Positions 33,091 through 41,204 of a stretch of DNA of 45,012 nt are shown piece after piece. The DNA is from Bacillota bacterium (GTDB lineage: Bacteria > Bacillota > Clostridia > Oscillospirales > Ruminococcaceae). The notes beneath the pieces were generated by a model. It did no database searches, was not told where the DNA came from, and was given only the letters and a program-made list of their open reading frames with translations. Within the stretch, counting starts at the first letter, position 1; every line of letters starts with the position of its first letter. The translations under genes and the position numbers were made by a program. The stretch spans positions 1-45,012 of the forward strand of contig JAEZVA010000019.1 in the NCBI GenBank assembly GCA_023443315.1, in the 5' to 3' direction.

Positions 33091-33210
33091 ATGCTTAACA
33101 ACCCTTTATCCTTTCTCCGCTCAGTGCGAACGATACAGCATGATGCGGCTTTCGGTTGGATAGCTACAACGCGCAAGCAGAAACTTATGAGGAAGGACAG
33201 TATATGCTAA
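33091..33210 (+). CDS. Small ORF (39 aa), possible translationally coupled leader peptide
   Basis: ATG follows GGGAGGATACT, a strong ribosome site. The ORF starts MLNNPLSFLRSVRTIQHDAAF and is basic towards its end. Its stop codon TAA (33208-33210) overlaps the start of the DUF2156 gene (ATG 33204) in the arrangement ATGCTAA. This suggests translational coupling. I do not recognise the peptide, and it may matter mainly as a regulatory leader. Confidence 0.4.
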   Translation: MLNNPLSFLRSVRTIQHDAAFGWIATTRKQKLMRKDSIC

Positions 33211-34097
33211 CATTCAAACCACTTCAGTTAAGCGACCGCAGTGTCGTTGAGCCGATTCTGCAGTCAGTCGATTGCAAAAGCTGTGACTACTCGTTTGCAA
33301 ACAACTTTATATGGACCAAACCCAACAACATTCAGTTTGCTATCGTCGACGGCTTTTACTGTTTAAAAAGCACCTGGAAGGCGGGTGCCGTTTACACGAA
33401 CCCCGTGGGTACGGGAGACCGCAGCGCGGTTATTGAGGCGCTGATTGCTGACGCAAAACAAGCGGGCGTTCCCTTTCGTCTGCGCGGGCTGCTCGTTGAC
33501 GACGTTGCGGAGCTAAATCGGTTGTTCCCCGACCGCTTTGAGATAACCGAGAACCGTGACCAATTTGACTACATCTATAAGGTTGAGGACTTGGTTAACC
33601 TGACCGGCAAGAAATACGCCGCCAAGCGCAACCACATCTCACGATTCTTAGATAACCCCGACTGGGCGTATGAGCACATCACCCAGCAGAACATTGACGA
33701 TTGCTTAGTAATGGGCGACAAATGGTGCCAGCTGCACGGCTGCGGCGACGACCCAGGGCTTAAAAAGGAGATGTGCGCGGTTCGGACGGCACTGAAGCAA
33801 TTTTTTGAATTGCGGTTTTCGGGCGGGCTTTTGCGCCTAAACGGTGAGGTTGTTGCATTTACTATCGGCGAGCCGCTCTCGTCAGATACCTATAACGTTC
33901 ACATCGAAAAGGCCTTTTCGGACATTCAGGGCGCATATCAGATGATAAATAGGCAGTTTTTAATACACAACTGCCAGTCGTTTACCTATGTCAACCGCGA
34001 GGAGGATATGGGCGACGAGGGTCTACGGAAGGTCAAGCTATCCTACCGCCCCGAGATTTTGCTCGAAAAATACACCGCAAAGCTCGTAAAGGAGTAG
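33204..34097 (+). CDS. DUF2156 family (phosphatidylglycerol lysyltransferase-like) protein
   Basis: At 297 aa, the start is at MLTFKPLQLSD after AGGAAGGACAGTAT. The fold of this family is related to two GNAT domains, as in the C-terminal part of MprF aminoacyl-phospholipid synthases. Here there is no membrane part. Typical motifs are CDYSFANNFIW near the N-terminus, KKYAAKRNHISRFL near residue 145, and the C-terminal REEDMGDEGLRKVKLSYRPE. The role is probably an aminoacyl- or acyltransferase on an unknown acceptor. It is followed after 3 bp by a GNAT gene, forming a two-gene operon. Confidence 0.87.
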   Translation: MLTFKPLQLSDRSVVEPILQSVDCKSCDYSFANNFIWTKPNNIQFAIVDGFYCLKSTWKAGAVYTNPVGTGDRSAVIEALIADAKQAGVPFRLRGLLVDDVAELNRLFPDRFEITENRDQFDYIYKVEDLVNLTGKKYAAKRNHISRFLDNPDWAYEHITQQNIDDCLVMGDKWCQLHGCGDDPGLKKEMCAVRTALKQFFELRFSGGLLRLNGEVVAFTIGEPLSSDTYNVHIEKAFSDIQGAYQMINRQFLIHNCQSFTYVNREEDMGDEGLRKVKLSYRPEILLEKYTAKLVKE

Positions 34098-34100
34098 ACC

Positions 34101-34943
34101 ATGATACGGTTTGCTGACAGCAGTATGATTACCACCCTCAAGGAGATCTGGCAAGAGGCGTTTGGCGACAGTCGGGCGTATACCGACTTTGTTTATGCGA
34201 ATCTTTTTACGCCGGATAACACCCTTGTTTGGGTGGAGGACAATCACCCCGTGGCGATGATGACGCTGCTGCCCGCGACGATTCATACCGCGGCAGGGCT
34301 TTGCGCGGCACGGTATGTTTACGGGGTGGCAACAAGACGCACACACCGCGGGCAAGGGTTAAGCAGCGCGCTAATTCGCTACGCAAACGACCTTGCCGAC
34401 CAACGAGACGAGGCGATGGTTTTGGTGCCGTCCGACTCGGGACTGTTTGAATTTTATCAAAAGAACGGCTACCACACCGCGTTTTACTATAAACAGCTTA
34501 TCATTGAAAAAGAGCAGATAGACAAGTACCCGCGCCAAAGCCTACCGCTATATGAGCCCGACGCGCGCCAGTACGAGACCATGCGCGTCGCCTGCTTTGG
34601 CAGACACGGGTATGTCAGCTGGGACGAGCACGCCATCGACTACCGCCTTAGAGAAAACGCGTTTGCGGGCGGGCGGTGTGCGATGCTTACACATGGCGGG
34701 GACGATTATCTTGTCTTGTACCATACAACGGGCGATACGCTGTTTGTAAAGGAGACCACGCTGCCCGAGCACAACATCCTGCCTGTTCTAGCCAGCCTTG
34801 CCGCACAGCTTGGGTGTAATCGTGTTCAGGCTAGGCTGCCCGAGTGGCTTGATCTGCCCCTTGAGCCAAAGCCGTTTGGCATGCTGTACGCAAAGACACC
34901 CATTGAAGCGGCGCACCCGTACTTGAATCTGGTTTTGGACTAA
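34101..34943 (+). CDS. GNAT family N-acetyltransferase
   Basis: At 280 aa, an N-terminal GNAT domain has the acetyl-CoA loop VATRRTHRGQGLSSALIRYA (R/Q-x-x-G-x-G/A type) near residues 76-95 and FYQKNGYHTAFYYK near residue 120. About 130 C-terminal residues form a second, less conserved domain, a layout like Eis-type acetyltransferases. The acceptor substrate is unknown. It starts 4 bp after the DUF2156 stop and ends at a strong terminator, so the two enzymes are co-expressed and may act on the same product. Confidence 0.85.
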   Translation: MIRFADSSMITTLKEIWQEAFGDSRAYTDFVYANLFTPDNTLVWVEDNHPVAMMTLLPATIHTAAGLCAARYVYGVATRRTHRGQGLSSALIRYANDLADQRDEAMVLVPSDSGLFEFYQKNGYHTAFYYKQLIIEKEQIDKYPRQSLPLYEPDARQYETMRVACFGRHGYVSWDEHAIDYRLRENAFAGGRCAMLTHGGDDYLVLYHTTGDTLFVKETTLPEHNILPVLASLAAQLGCNRVQARLPEWLDLPLEPKPFGMLYAKTPIEAAHPYLNLVLD

Positions 34944-34950
34944 AAGCAAG

Positions 34951-34987
34951 ACAGGCTGACGGATGATAACCCGTCAGCCTGTTTTTA
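34951..34987 (+). terminator. Rho-independent terminator of the DUF2156-GNAT operon
   Basis: ACAGGCTGACGG (34951-34962) pairs perfectly with CCGTCAGCCTGT (34971-34982), followed by TTTTATT. Confidence 0.92.
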
Positions 34988-35020
34988 TTGAGAAAAACTG
35001 GCGCAGCTTTGATATGACGA

Positions 35021-35956
35021 TTACAGGTCCGCAAACAACGCGGTGGAAAGGTAACGCTCGCCGGTGTCGGGCAAAACGACCACAATGGTCTTGCCCGCGT
35101 TTTCGGGACGCTTAGCAATCTCGGTAGCAGCCCACAACGCCGCGCCCGAAGAGATGCCCACCAGCAGACCCTCCGCCTTGGAGATCTCGCGTCCGGTCTG
35201 GAACGCGTCCTCGTTTTTGACCTTGACAATTTCATCAAAAACGCCTGTATTCAGAACGTCGGGCACAAAGCCCGCACCGATTCCCTGAATCTTATGGGGA
35301 CCCGCCTTGCCCTCAGACAATACGGGGTAATCAAACGGCTCTACCGCAACAACCTTGATATTGGGGTTCTTGCTTTTTAGGAACTCGCCCGCACCAGTAA
35401 TCGTGCCACCTGTTCCAATGCCCGCTACAAGGATATCCACCGTTCCGTCGGTGTCTTCCCATATCTCGGGACCCGTCGTCGCTTTGTGCACGGCGGGGTT
35501 TGCTGGGTTAACAAACTGCCCGGGGATAAACGCATTCGGGGTTTCGGCTGCAAGCTCCTCTGCCTTTGCAATGGCACCCTTCATGCCCTTTGCACCCTCG
35601 GTCAAAACAAGCTCGGCGCCATACGCCTTAAGCAGGTTGCGACGCTCAACGCTCATCGTCTCGGGCATGGTCAGGATGATGCGGTAGCCCCTAGCGGCCG
35701 CCACAGATGCAAGCCCGATGCCGGTGTTGCCGCTGGTTGGCTCGATAATAACCGATTCTGGGGTAAGCAGACCACGCGCCTCCGCGTCGTCGATCATCGC
35801 CTTGGCAATGCGGTCCTTTACACTGCCCGCCGGATTAAAGTACTCAAGCTTTGCCACGACGGTAGCAGAAAGCGCATGCTTCTTTTCGTAGTTGGTTAGC
35901 TCCAGCAGCGGGGTTTTGCCGATTAGCTCGGTTAGGCTTTTATAGATTTTTGACAC
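35021..35956 (-). CDS. cysK: Cysteine synthase (O-acetylserine sulfhydrylase)
   Basis: A PLP enzyme making L-cysteine from O-acetylserine and sulfide. At 311 aa, the start is a GTG (MSKIYKSLTELIGKTPLLEL) because GGAGGGAACCGACC lies directly upstream; the upstream ATG at 35992 has no site. NPAGSVKDRIA holds the PLP Lys, EPTSGNTGIGLA is the substrate loop, and GIGTGGTITGAG binds the PLP phosphate. It is monocistronic with its own promoter and sits convergent to the GNAT gene. Confidence 0.96.
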   Translation of the reverse strand: MSKIYKSLTELIGKTPLLELTNYEKKHALSATVVAKLEYFNPAGSVKDRIAKAMIDDAEARGLLTPESVIIEPTSGNTGIGLASVAAARGYRIILTMPETMSVERRNLLKAYGAELVLTEGAKGMKGAIAKAEELAAETPNAFIPGQFVNPANPAVHKATTGPEIWEDTDGTVDILVAGIGTGGTITGAGEFLKSKNPNIKVVAVEPFDYPVLSEGKAGPHKIQGIGAGFVPDVLNTGVFDEIVKVKNEDAFQTGREISKAEGLLVGISSGAALWAATEIAKRPENAGKTIVVVLPDTGERYLSTALFADL

Positions 35957-36011
35957 GGTCGGTTCCCTCCATATGTTTAAGTTATATTTCATATATGTTT
36001 AATATGTTATT

Positions 36012-36040
36012 ATCATACGCAGTATGACGCGTTTTGTCAA
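36012..36040 (-). promoter_or_regulatory. Sigma-A promoter of cysK
   Basis: On the minus strand, TTGACA (36040-36035), a 17-bp spacer and TATGAT (36017-36012). The -10 overlaps the palindrome TCATAC-GCA-GTATGA, a possible operator. TTAAACATAT occurs twice in the leader. Confidence 0.85.
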
Positions 36041-36196
36041 TAGCTTTTTGCAAACTTTTTTTGCACAGCGTTTCATCCCGTATTTTAAACACGCAGGAGC
36101 ATTCATTATTTCTTTATTCGCTTTATCATGCCCCACCGTGCCATACTAATTCCCCGCGGGTTGTATTGTAAACTAGGCAGGAACTCGGCAAAACGA

Positions 36197-36241
36197 AAAG
36201 AGTCAATTATCATCGGCTCATCCGATGATAATTGACTCTTT
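36197..36241 (-). terminator. Rho-independent terminator of mnmA
   Basis: A perfect stem of about 20 bp (arms 36197-36216 and 36222-36241) with a 5-nt loop. On the minus strand it is followed by TCGTTTTG after the T-ended stem. It starts 9 bp beyond the mnmA stop codon. Confidence 0.9.
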
Positions 36242-36249
36242 CACGTAAT

Positions 36250-37323
36250 TTATACAATCGTTCCCCCACCAAGGATGCAATCGCCGTCGTAGAACACCAC
36301 CGCCTGCCCCCGCGTAATGGCACGCTGAGCATCGTCAAACTCCACCTTTAGCCTGCCGTTTTCCTGCGGGGTTACCGTCGCACGCGCTTCCTTATGGGAG
36401 TATCGAATCTTTGCGGCACATGCAAACGATTCGGTTACGGGCTGTCCGTCGATCATGTTCACGTCGTCTGCTGTAAGGGTGCGAGAAAACACCTCGTGCT
36501 CTTCACCGAGCACCACCCTGCCCGTCTGAGCGTCGATATCCACCACAAAGGCAGGGCGCCCAAGGCTGATGCCCAGTCCCTTGCGCTGCCCGATGGTAAA
36601 GCCTGCGACCCCGTTGTGCCGCCCGAGCACGTTGCCCTTTGTGTCTACAAAATCCCCCTGCTTCGGGGGTGTGCCGGTATAGGAAGCGATAAACGCAGCG
36701 TAGTCGCCGTCCGGCACGAAGCAGATGTCTTGGCTGTCGGGCTTGTCGGCAACAAGCAGGTTGTGTTCCTGCGCCATCTGTCTGACCGTTGGCTTATCGT
36801 ATCCCCCCAGCGGCATCAGCATATGTGCAAGGGTGTGCTGGGTCAGATGATACAATACATAGCTTTGATCCTTGCCCTTCGCCTCGGCGCGGCGTAGCAC
36901 ATAACGGTCGGTTTGCTGATCGTGCTCAATGCGTGCGTAGTGACCCGTTGCAATATAGTCAAAGCCCATTGACTGCGCCTTGTTTAAAAACGCCTCAAAC
37001 TTGATGTAACGGTTACATAGAATACAGGGGTTTGGGGTTGCCCCCGCAAGGTAGCTCTGCACAAACGCGCCCACAATTTTTTCGCGAAACAGCTCCTTGT
37101 AGTTAAGCACATAGTGCGGGATGCCTATTTTGTCGCATACCATGCGCGCGTCGTTTACATCGTCTGCCGAGCAGCAGCTCGACTGACCGCACACGCCAAG
37201 GTCGCTTTCATTAAAAAGGCGAAAGGTGGCGCCCACCACCTCGAACCCCTGCTGCTTAAGCACAAGTGCCGCTACCGAGCTATCTACCCCGCCGCTCATG
37301 CCGATCATTACCCGCTTTGCCAT
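36250..37323 (-). CDS. mnmA: tRNA-specific 2-thiouridylase
   Basis: The enzyme puts the 2-thio group on U34 of tRNA-Lys, -Glu and -Gln. At 357 aa, MIGMSGGVDSSVAA is the PP-loop ATP site. NPCILCNRYIKF and DSQDICFVPDGDYAAF hold the two catalytic Cys. The C-terminal beta domain ends in AVVFYDGDCILGGGTIV. It is flanked by its own terminator and the terminator of the next operon, so it is probably transcribed alone. Confidence 0.97.
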   Translation of the reverse strand: MAKRVMIGMSGGVDSSVAALVLKQQGFEVVGATFRLFNESDLGVCGQSSCCSADDVNDARMVCDKIGIPHYVLNYKELFREKIVGAFVQSYLAGATPNPCILCNRYIKFEAFLNKAQSMGFDYIATGHYARIEHDQQTDRYVLRRAEAKGKDQSYVLYHLTQHTLAHMLMPLGGYDKPTVRQMAQEHNLLVADKPDSQDICFVPDGDYAAFIASYTGTPPKQGDFVDTKGNVLGRHNGVAGFTIGQRKGLGISLGRPAFVVDIDAQTGRVVLGEEHEVFSRTLTADDVNMIDGQPVTESFACAAKIRYSHKEARATVTPQENGRLKVEFDDAQRAITRGQAVVFYDGDCILGGGTIV

Positions 37324-37377
37324 TCGTGCGCTCCCCCTATCCTAAACCGATAAACCTGCCACTTGTCGGCTAAACAA

Positions 37378-37409
37378 AACAGACCAAACGGTACGCCGTT
37401 TGGTCTGTT
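37378..37409 (-). terminator. Rho-independent terminator of the efp/zinc-ribbon operon
   Basis: AACAGACCAAACGG (37378-37391) pairs with CCGTTTGGTCTGTT (37396-37409), loop TACG. The minus strand continues TTTGTTTAG. Confidence 0.9.
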
Positions 37410-37458
37410 CATACCATAAATTATCGTACCTGCCGTACGTCAGGGATGCAGCGAATGC

Positions 37459-37911
37459 TTAGTCCTTGTGATTGCAGTCGCAGTTTTCATCCTCGCAGCA
37501 CTCATCGTCAAAATCGAACTCCAGCTTTTCGCCGCAGCCGGGGCAGTCGATTACGCCTTCCTCCAGCATCGCTTCGTTGATGCAGATGGTATCTCCGCAG
37601 CTTGGGCAAACAACCTCGTACAGGCTGTCTTCGTCGCCATCACAGTCGCATCCGCAACCGCAGTCGTCATCATCGTAGTCCTCGTCTTCCATCTCGTAGA
37701 AATCTTCCTCGAGCAGACCAAGGTCTTCGTCAATGGCATCCACATGATCATACAGCTCGCTGAGCTCGTCCTGTGTATCTGCAAGGTCGGTCGCAAGATC
37801 GTCAAGCACCTCAAGCATCGCCTTAAGCACCTTGCCCTCGTTGGTAGAGCCGTCCATGCCCAAACCTTCCATCAAACCTTTGATATATGCCACACGTTCT
37901 AAAGCAGTCAT
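37459..37911 (-). CDS. Acidic zinc-ribbon protein (CD1247-type N-terminal domain)
   Basis: At 150 aa, the start is at MTALERVAYIKGLMEGLG after AGGAGGCTGACGAAA. Residues 1-70 resemble the N-terminal domain of a small clostridial family (CD1247-like) and look helical or coiled. Residues about 70-100 are an extremely acidic Asp/Glu run with Cys pairs. Residues about 100-140 form a zinc ribbon with CPSCGDTICIN and CPGCGEKLEF. The tail is again Cys- and acid-rich. The function is unknown. It lies 53 bp after efp, an order seen in clostridia, which hints at a link to translation. Confidence 0.8.
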   Translation of the reverse strand: MTALERVAYIKGLMEGLGMDGSTNEGKVLKAMLEVLDDLATDLADTQDELSELYDHVDAIDEDLGLLEEDFYEMEDEDYDDDDCGCGCDCDGDEDSLYEVVCPSCGDTICINEAMLEEGVIDCPGCGEKLEFDFDDECCEDENCDCNHKD

Positions 37912-37964
37912 TTTCGTCAGCCTCCTTTTTTGTTTATCCATAGAAATCTATTACAGTATTGACA

Positions 37965-38522
37965 CTACGCTCTTTCCATATACTCGCCGACGCGGGTATC
38001 TACACGAATGACTTCGCCTTCGTTGATAAACAGCGGTACGCGGATCTCTGCGCCCGTCTCAAGCACCGCAAGTTTCATCGTATTGGTGGCGGTGTCGCCC
38101 TTTATCCCTGGCTCGGTATGCGTAATTTTAAGTTCTGCAAAGAAGGGGGGCTCTACGCCGAAAACGCTGCCCTTATAGGAAAGCACCATAACATCGGTGT
38201 TCTCTTTAACAAACTTAAAGTTATCGCCAAGTGTGCCTGCACCGATGGGAATCTGCTCGTAGGACTCGTTATCCATAAAGTAATACAGGTCGCCCTCGTT
38301 ATACAGGTACTGCATGCTGCGCCTTTCGATGTGCGCGGTGGGGAATTTTTCGTTGGGGCTAAAGGTTTTTTCTACCACGGAGCCCGTAATGACGTTTCTG
38401 ATCTTTGTGCGAACAAAAGCGGCGCCTTTACCGGGCTTCACATGCTGAAACTCGATAATCTGTACAACGTTGCCATCCATGTCAAATGTAACGCCGTTTC
38501 TAAACTCACCTGCTGAAACCAT
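37965..38522 (-). CDS. efp: Translation elongation factor P
   Basis: EF-P enters the ribosome E site and relieves stalling at polyproline stretches. At 185 aa, it is the usual length with three OB-like domains. The domain I loop HVKPGKGAAF carries K32, the residue modified in many bacteria. GGAGGG precedes the ATG. It sits between the M24 peptidase gene and the acidic zinc-ribbon gene. Confidence 0.97.
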   Translation of the reverse strand: MVSAGEFRNGVTFDMDGNVVQIIEFQHVKPGKGAAFVRTKIRNVITGSVVEKTFSPNEKFPTAHIERRSMQYLYNEGDLYYFMDNESYEQIPIGAGTLGDNFKFVKENTDVMVLSYKGSVFGVEPPFFAELKITHTEPGIKGDTATNTMKLAVLETGAEIRVPLFINEGEVIRVDTRVGEYMERA

Positions 38523-38672
38523 ATAATGTAACCCTCCATCAATTTCAGTGTCACAAAACGCATTGCAAGCACTGGGTAATTGGTCGTTAGTCTATAACAT
38601 TCTAAGTTTATATGATAACACTAAACTTTTCAAGTGTTATTTTTTATTTTCGCTGTTTTGTGCGTATTTTCT

Positions 38673-39755
38673 TTACAATAGCAACAACTCTTTCGGGCTT
38701 TTCGTAAAGTTGTCAAAGCCATTCTCGGTAACTACGCCAAAATCCTCGATTCGCACACCAAACCGCCCCGCCAGATAGATGCCCGGCTCCACGGTCATGA
38801 CCGTGCCTGCGGGGGCATTTTCGTCACACGCCGGCGAAAAACGCGGGTTTTCGTGTATCTCGACGCCGACGCTGTGCCCAAGCCCGTGCCCAAAGCACCC
38901 TTCGTAGCCTGCATTGTAGATGATGTCTCTTGCTATTTTGTCCATTGCGGCGCAGTTTACGCCCGCCTTAATCTGCGAAAGCACCGCTTTTTGCGCGGCA
39001 AGCACCGTTTCGTAAACGCGGCGCTGCTCGTCGTCTACCTGCCCGAGTGCGACCGTGCGGGTCATGTCGGAATGGTAGCCGTCCACCACTGCGCCAAAGT
39101 CCATGGTAACAAAATCGCCGTGCTGCACAAGCGTATTACCGGGTACCCCGTGCGGCAGCGAGCTATTCTTGCCCGCGACCACAATAAAGTCAAACGACGC
39201 CGCCTCCGCGCCCTGCCTGCGGATGTAAAGCTCCATATCAAGGGCTATCTCCCGCTCGGTTTTTCCGGCGGCTATGCGGGGCAGGATGTACGAAAACGTC
39301 TCGTCGGTCAGCCGCTGCGCCTCTTTTAGGCTTGCAATCTCGCGCGCGTCCTTTACAGCGCGCTGGGCGCGAATCGCATCGTCGAGCTCGCTTGTTTGCA
39401 TCAGCTGCGCACCCGACAGCATGCGCTCGATGCGCGCCGCCTCGCGTAGGGTAACATAGCTCGTCTCGGTCGCGGCGGTTTTTACGTTGTGGTGGGCGCA
39501 GAGCTCGTGTACCTGCGCGTAGATATCATCCTGCAGCAAAACCTCGGCACCCTTTACCTTTACGCGCGCCGTTTCGATGTAACGAAAGTCGATGATAAAA
39601 TACGCCTTATTACGCGTGACAAACAAAAGCCCCGCGTCGTGCGAATCAAACCCAAGATAATACCTGCGGTTGGGGCCCGATACGATGACGGCGGCGTCTA
39701 TGCCAGTTGGTAGACTGCTTTTAAGCGTGTTCAGCTTATTGTTTTCGGTTAACAC
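38673..39755 (-). CDS. M24 family aminopeptidase (Xaa-Pro peptidase type)
   Basis: At 360 aa, it has a creatinase-like N-terminal domain (to about residue 130) and a pita-bread catalytic domain. Metal ligands are visible in VTMDFGAVVDGYHSDMTRT (two Asp), FGHGLGHSVGVEIHE (His), TVEPGIYL (Glu) and VRIEDFGVVT (Glu). It is cytoplasmic and cleaves N-terminal Xaa-Pro bonds. Its neighbours aroQ (29 bp away) and efp follow the usual clostridial order. The Xaa-Pro link with polyproline-related EF-P is suggestive but not proof of joint function. Confidence 0.93.
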   Translation of the reverse strand: MLTENNKLNTLKSSLPTGIDAAVIVSGPNRRYYLGFDSHDAGLLFVTRNKAYFIIDFRYIETARVKVKGAEVLLQDDIYAQVHELCAHHNVKTAATETSYVTLREAARIERMLSGAQLMQTSELDDAIRAQRAVKDAREIASLKEAQRLTDETFSYILPRIAAGKTEREIALDMELYIRRQGAEAASFDFIVVAGKNSSLPHGVPGNTLVQHGDFVTMDFGAVVDGYHSDMTRTVALGQVDDEQRRVYETVLAAQKAVLSQIKAGVNCAAMDKIARDIIYNAGYEGCFGHGLGHSVGVEIHENPRFSPACDENAPAGTVMTVEPGIYLAGRFGVRIEDFGVVTENGFDNFTKSPKELLLL

Positions 39756-39784
39756 GTTGCGTATGCTCCTTTGCAGTAAGTTGC

Positions 39785-40225
39785 CTATCCATTAAGCCTC
39801 GACAGTGCGTCCACCGCCAACAGGTAGGACGCAGGCGCGCCAAAGCCGCTGATCTGACCGATGCACACCTCGCTGAGCACCGAATGGGCACGGAACCCGT
39901 CGCGTGCAAAGATGTTGGAGATATGCACCTCCACCACTGGCAACTCTATCGCCTCGATGGCGTCGCGGATGGCGTAGCTGTAATGGGTGTATGCACCAGC
40001 GTTGAGTATCACGCCGAGATATGCTCCCCGCGCCTCATGTAGGCGGTCGATGATAGCGCCCTCATGGTTGCTCTGGAAAAAATCGCACGCAAGCCCCTTT
40101 TTAGCCGCATACGCCGCTATCTGCTCGTTAATCTCTGCAAGGGTTGTGCTGCCGTAGATCTCCGGCTTGCGGGTGCCGGTCAGGTTGAGATTCGGACCGT
40201 TGAGTACCAGTACCTTTGTGTTCAT
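39785..40225 (-). CDS. aroQ: 3-dehydroquinate dehydratase, type II
   Basis: Third step of the shikimate pathway. At 146 aa, it is typical of the dodecameric type II enzyme. VLNGPNLNLTGTRKPEIYG holds the Asn and lid Arg/Tyr; FFQSNHEGAIID and LNAGAYTHYSYAIRDAI hold the core; VEVHISNIFARDGFRAHS holds the catalytic His. The lid reads LTGTRKPE, where most relatives have LLGTREPE; the key Arg is kept. Confidence 0.96.
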   Translation of the reverse strand: MNTKVLVLNGPNLNLTGTRKPEIYGSTTLAEINEQIAAYAAKKGLACDFFQSNHEGAIIDRLHEARGAYLGVILNAGAYTHYSYAIRDAIEAIELPVVEVHISNIFARDGFRAHSVLSEVCIGQISGFGAPASYLLAVDALSRLNG

Positions 40226-40268
40226 ACATTTCGTCCTTTCATTCTACGCAGACCGACTGTCGTTTGAT

Positions 40269-41129
40269 TTACCGCTCGATAACCGCCTCGTAGATATCCC
40301 TCATCGCCCTTGCATCCTCCGCCTGCGTACCATCCGACTCGCAGATGATGGTAGGCGAGCAATTCTTTTTCGCCATCAGCTCCGCCACCGGCTCAAAATC
40401 CGGACCGTATACGGTGTCTTCAAACGTCAGGTGGCGCTTCTCCCCGCCGTTTTGGGTGTATTCAATCTTGGAAAAGTGGGCGTGGAATTCCCTAAGCCGC
40501 GAAAGCCCCAACCCGTTTTCTATCTTAGCAAATATGTCCTCGTAGTCCGAGAAGGTGCGCAAACCGCCGAGGGTGCGGGCGTTGAGGTGCCCGAAGTCGA
40601 TACAGGGGATAAAACGCTCGTCTACCTTGCACAGCTCGATAACCTCCTCGAGCGTGCCAAGCTGATTGATCTTGCCCATCGTCTCGGGGCAAAGCCGGAT
40701 GTGCGAAAGCCCCTGTTCGTCGAGTGCCAGCGCTGCCCTTTGTAAGGTTTCTTTTGCGTACTCAAGCGCCTGTTCCCGCGAAATCTTGGATGCCGAGCCC
40801 GAATGCACGACCACACGCACCCCACCCATTGCGTCCACCGCGTGTGCGCTTTGCAGGATGTAGCGTATGGAGCCCAGGCGCTTTTCCTCCTCGACGCTGG
40901 AAAGCGAGATGTAGTACGGCGAGTGCAGAGAAAGCTGAACCCCATGCTCCGCCGCCTGTTTACCCAGCGCCTTTGCGGAATCCTCCGATATCTTTACCCC
41001 GCGCCCGCACTGGTATTCGTAGGCATTCAGCCCCATCTTGACCACATAGCCGGGAATGTCGGTATTCTTTTTATACCCCATGGCGGCAAAGCTATCTGAG
41101 TTGCCGGCAGGACCAAAGTATACGCCCAT
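40269..41129 (-). CDS. Nfo-like TIM-barrel protein (AP endonuclease family 2)
   Basis: At 286 aa, the start is at MGVYFGPAGNSDSF after AAAGGGTGA; an in-frame GTG lies inside that site. Candidate metal ligands follow the endonuclease IV order: LHSPYYISL, VVHSGSA, LCPETMGK, CIDFGHLNA, FHAHFSK and CESDGTQ. Several positions differ from canonical endonuclease IV (HxNDSK is HAHFSK, and CLDTCH is CIDFGH). The protein may be a DNA-repair AP endonuclease of a diverged type or another TIM-barrel enzyme. It is in the yqeG-aroQ-pepP gene row. Confidence 0.75.
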   Translation of the reverse strand: MGVYFGPAGNSDSFAAMGYKKNTDIPGYVVKMGLNAYEYQCGRGVKISEDSAKALGKQAAEHGVQLSLHSPYYISLSSVEEEKRLGSIRYILQSAHAVDAMGGVRVVVHSGSASKISREQALEYAKETLQRAALALDEQGLSHIRLCPETMGKINQLGTLEEVIELCKVDERFIPCIDFGHLNARTLGGLRTFSDYEDIFAKIENGLGLSRLREFHAHFSKIEYTQNGGEKRHLTFEDTVYGPDFEPVAELMAKKNCSPTIICESDGTQAEDARAMRDIYEAVIER

Positions 41130-41204
41130 ATTCGTCACCCTTTATTGTGGCTGCGCCAAGGCGGCGCACGCCATAAAATACGTCAAAGCGAAGTCTAGCC
41201 GCGC

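Larger units (their letters stand above)
32765..33203. other. Long leader region with several hairpins before the DUF2156 gene
   Basis: It lies between the AraC terminator and the DUF2156 start. It contains the extended -10 at 32866, a small hairpin CTATCC/GGATA-type near 32938-32951, the possible three-way junction at 32990-33058, and the small ORF at 33091-33210. No other gene is seen. Confidence 0.55.
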
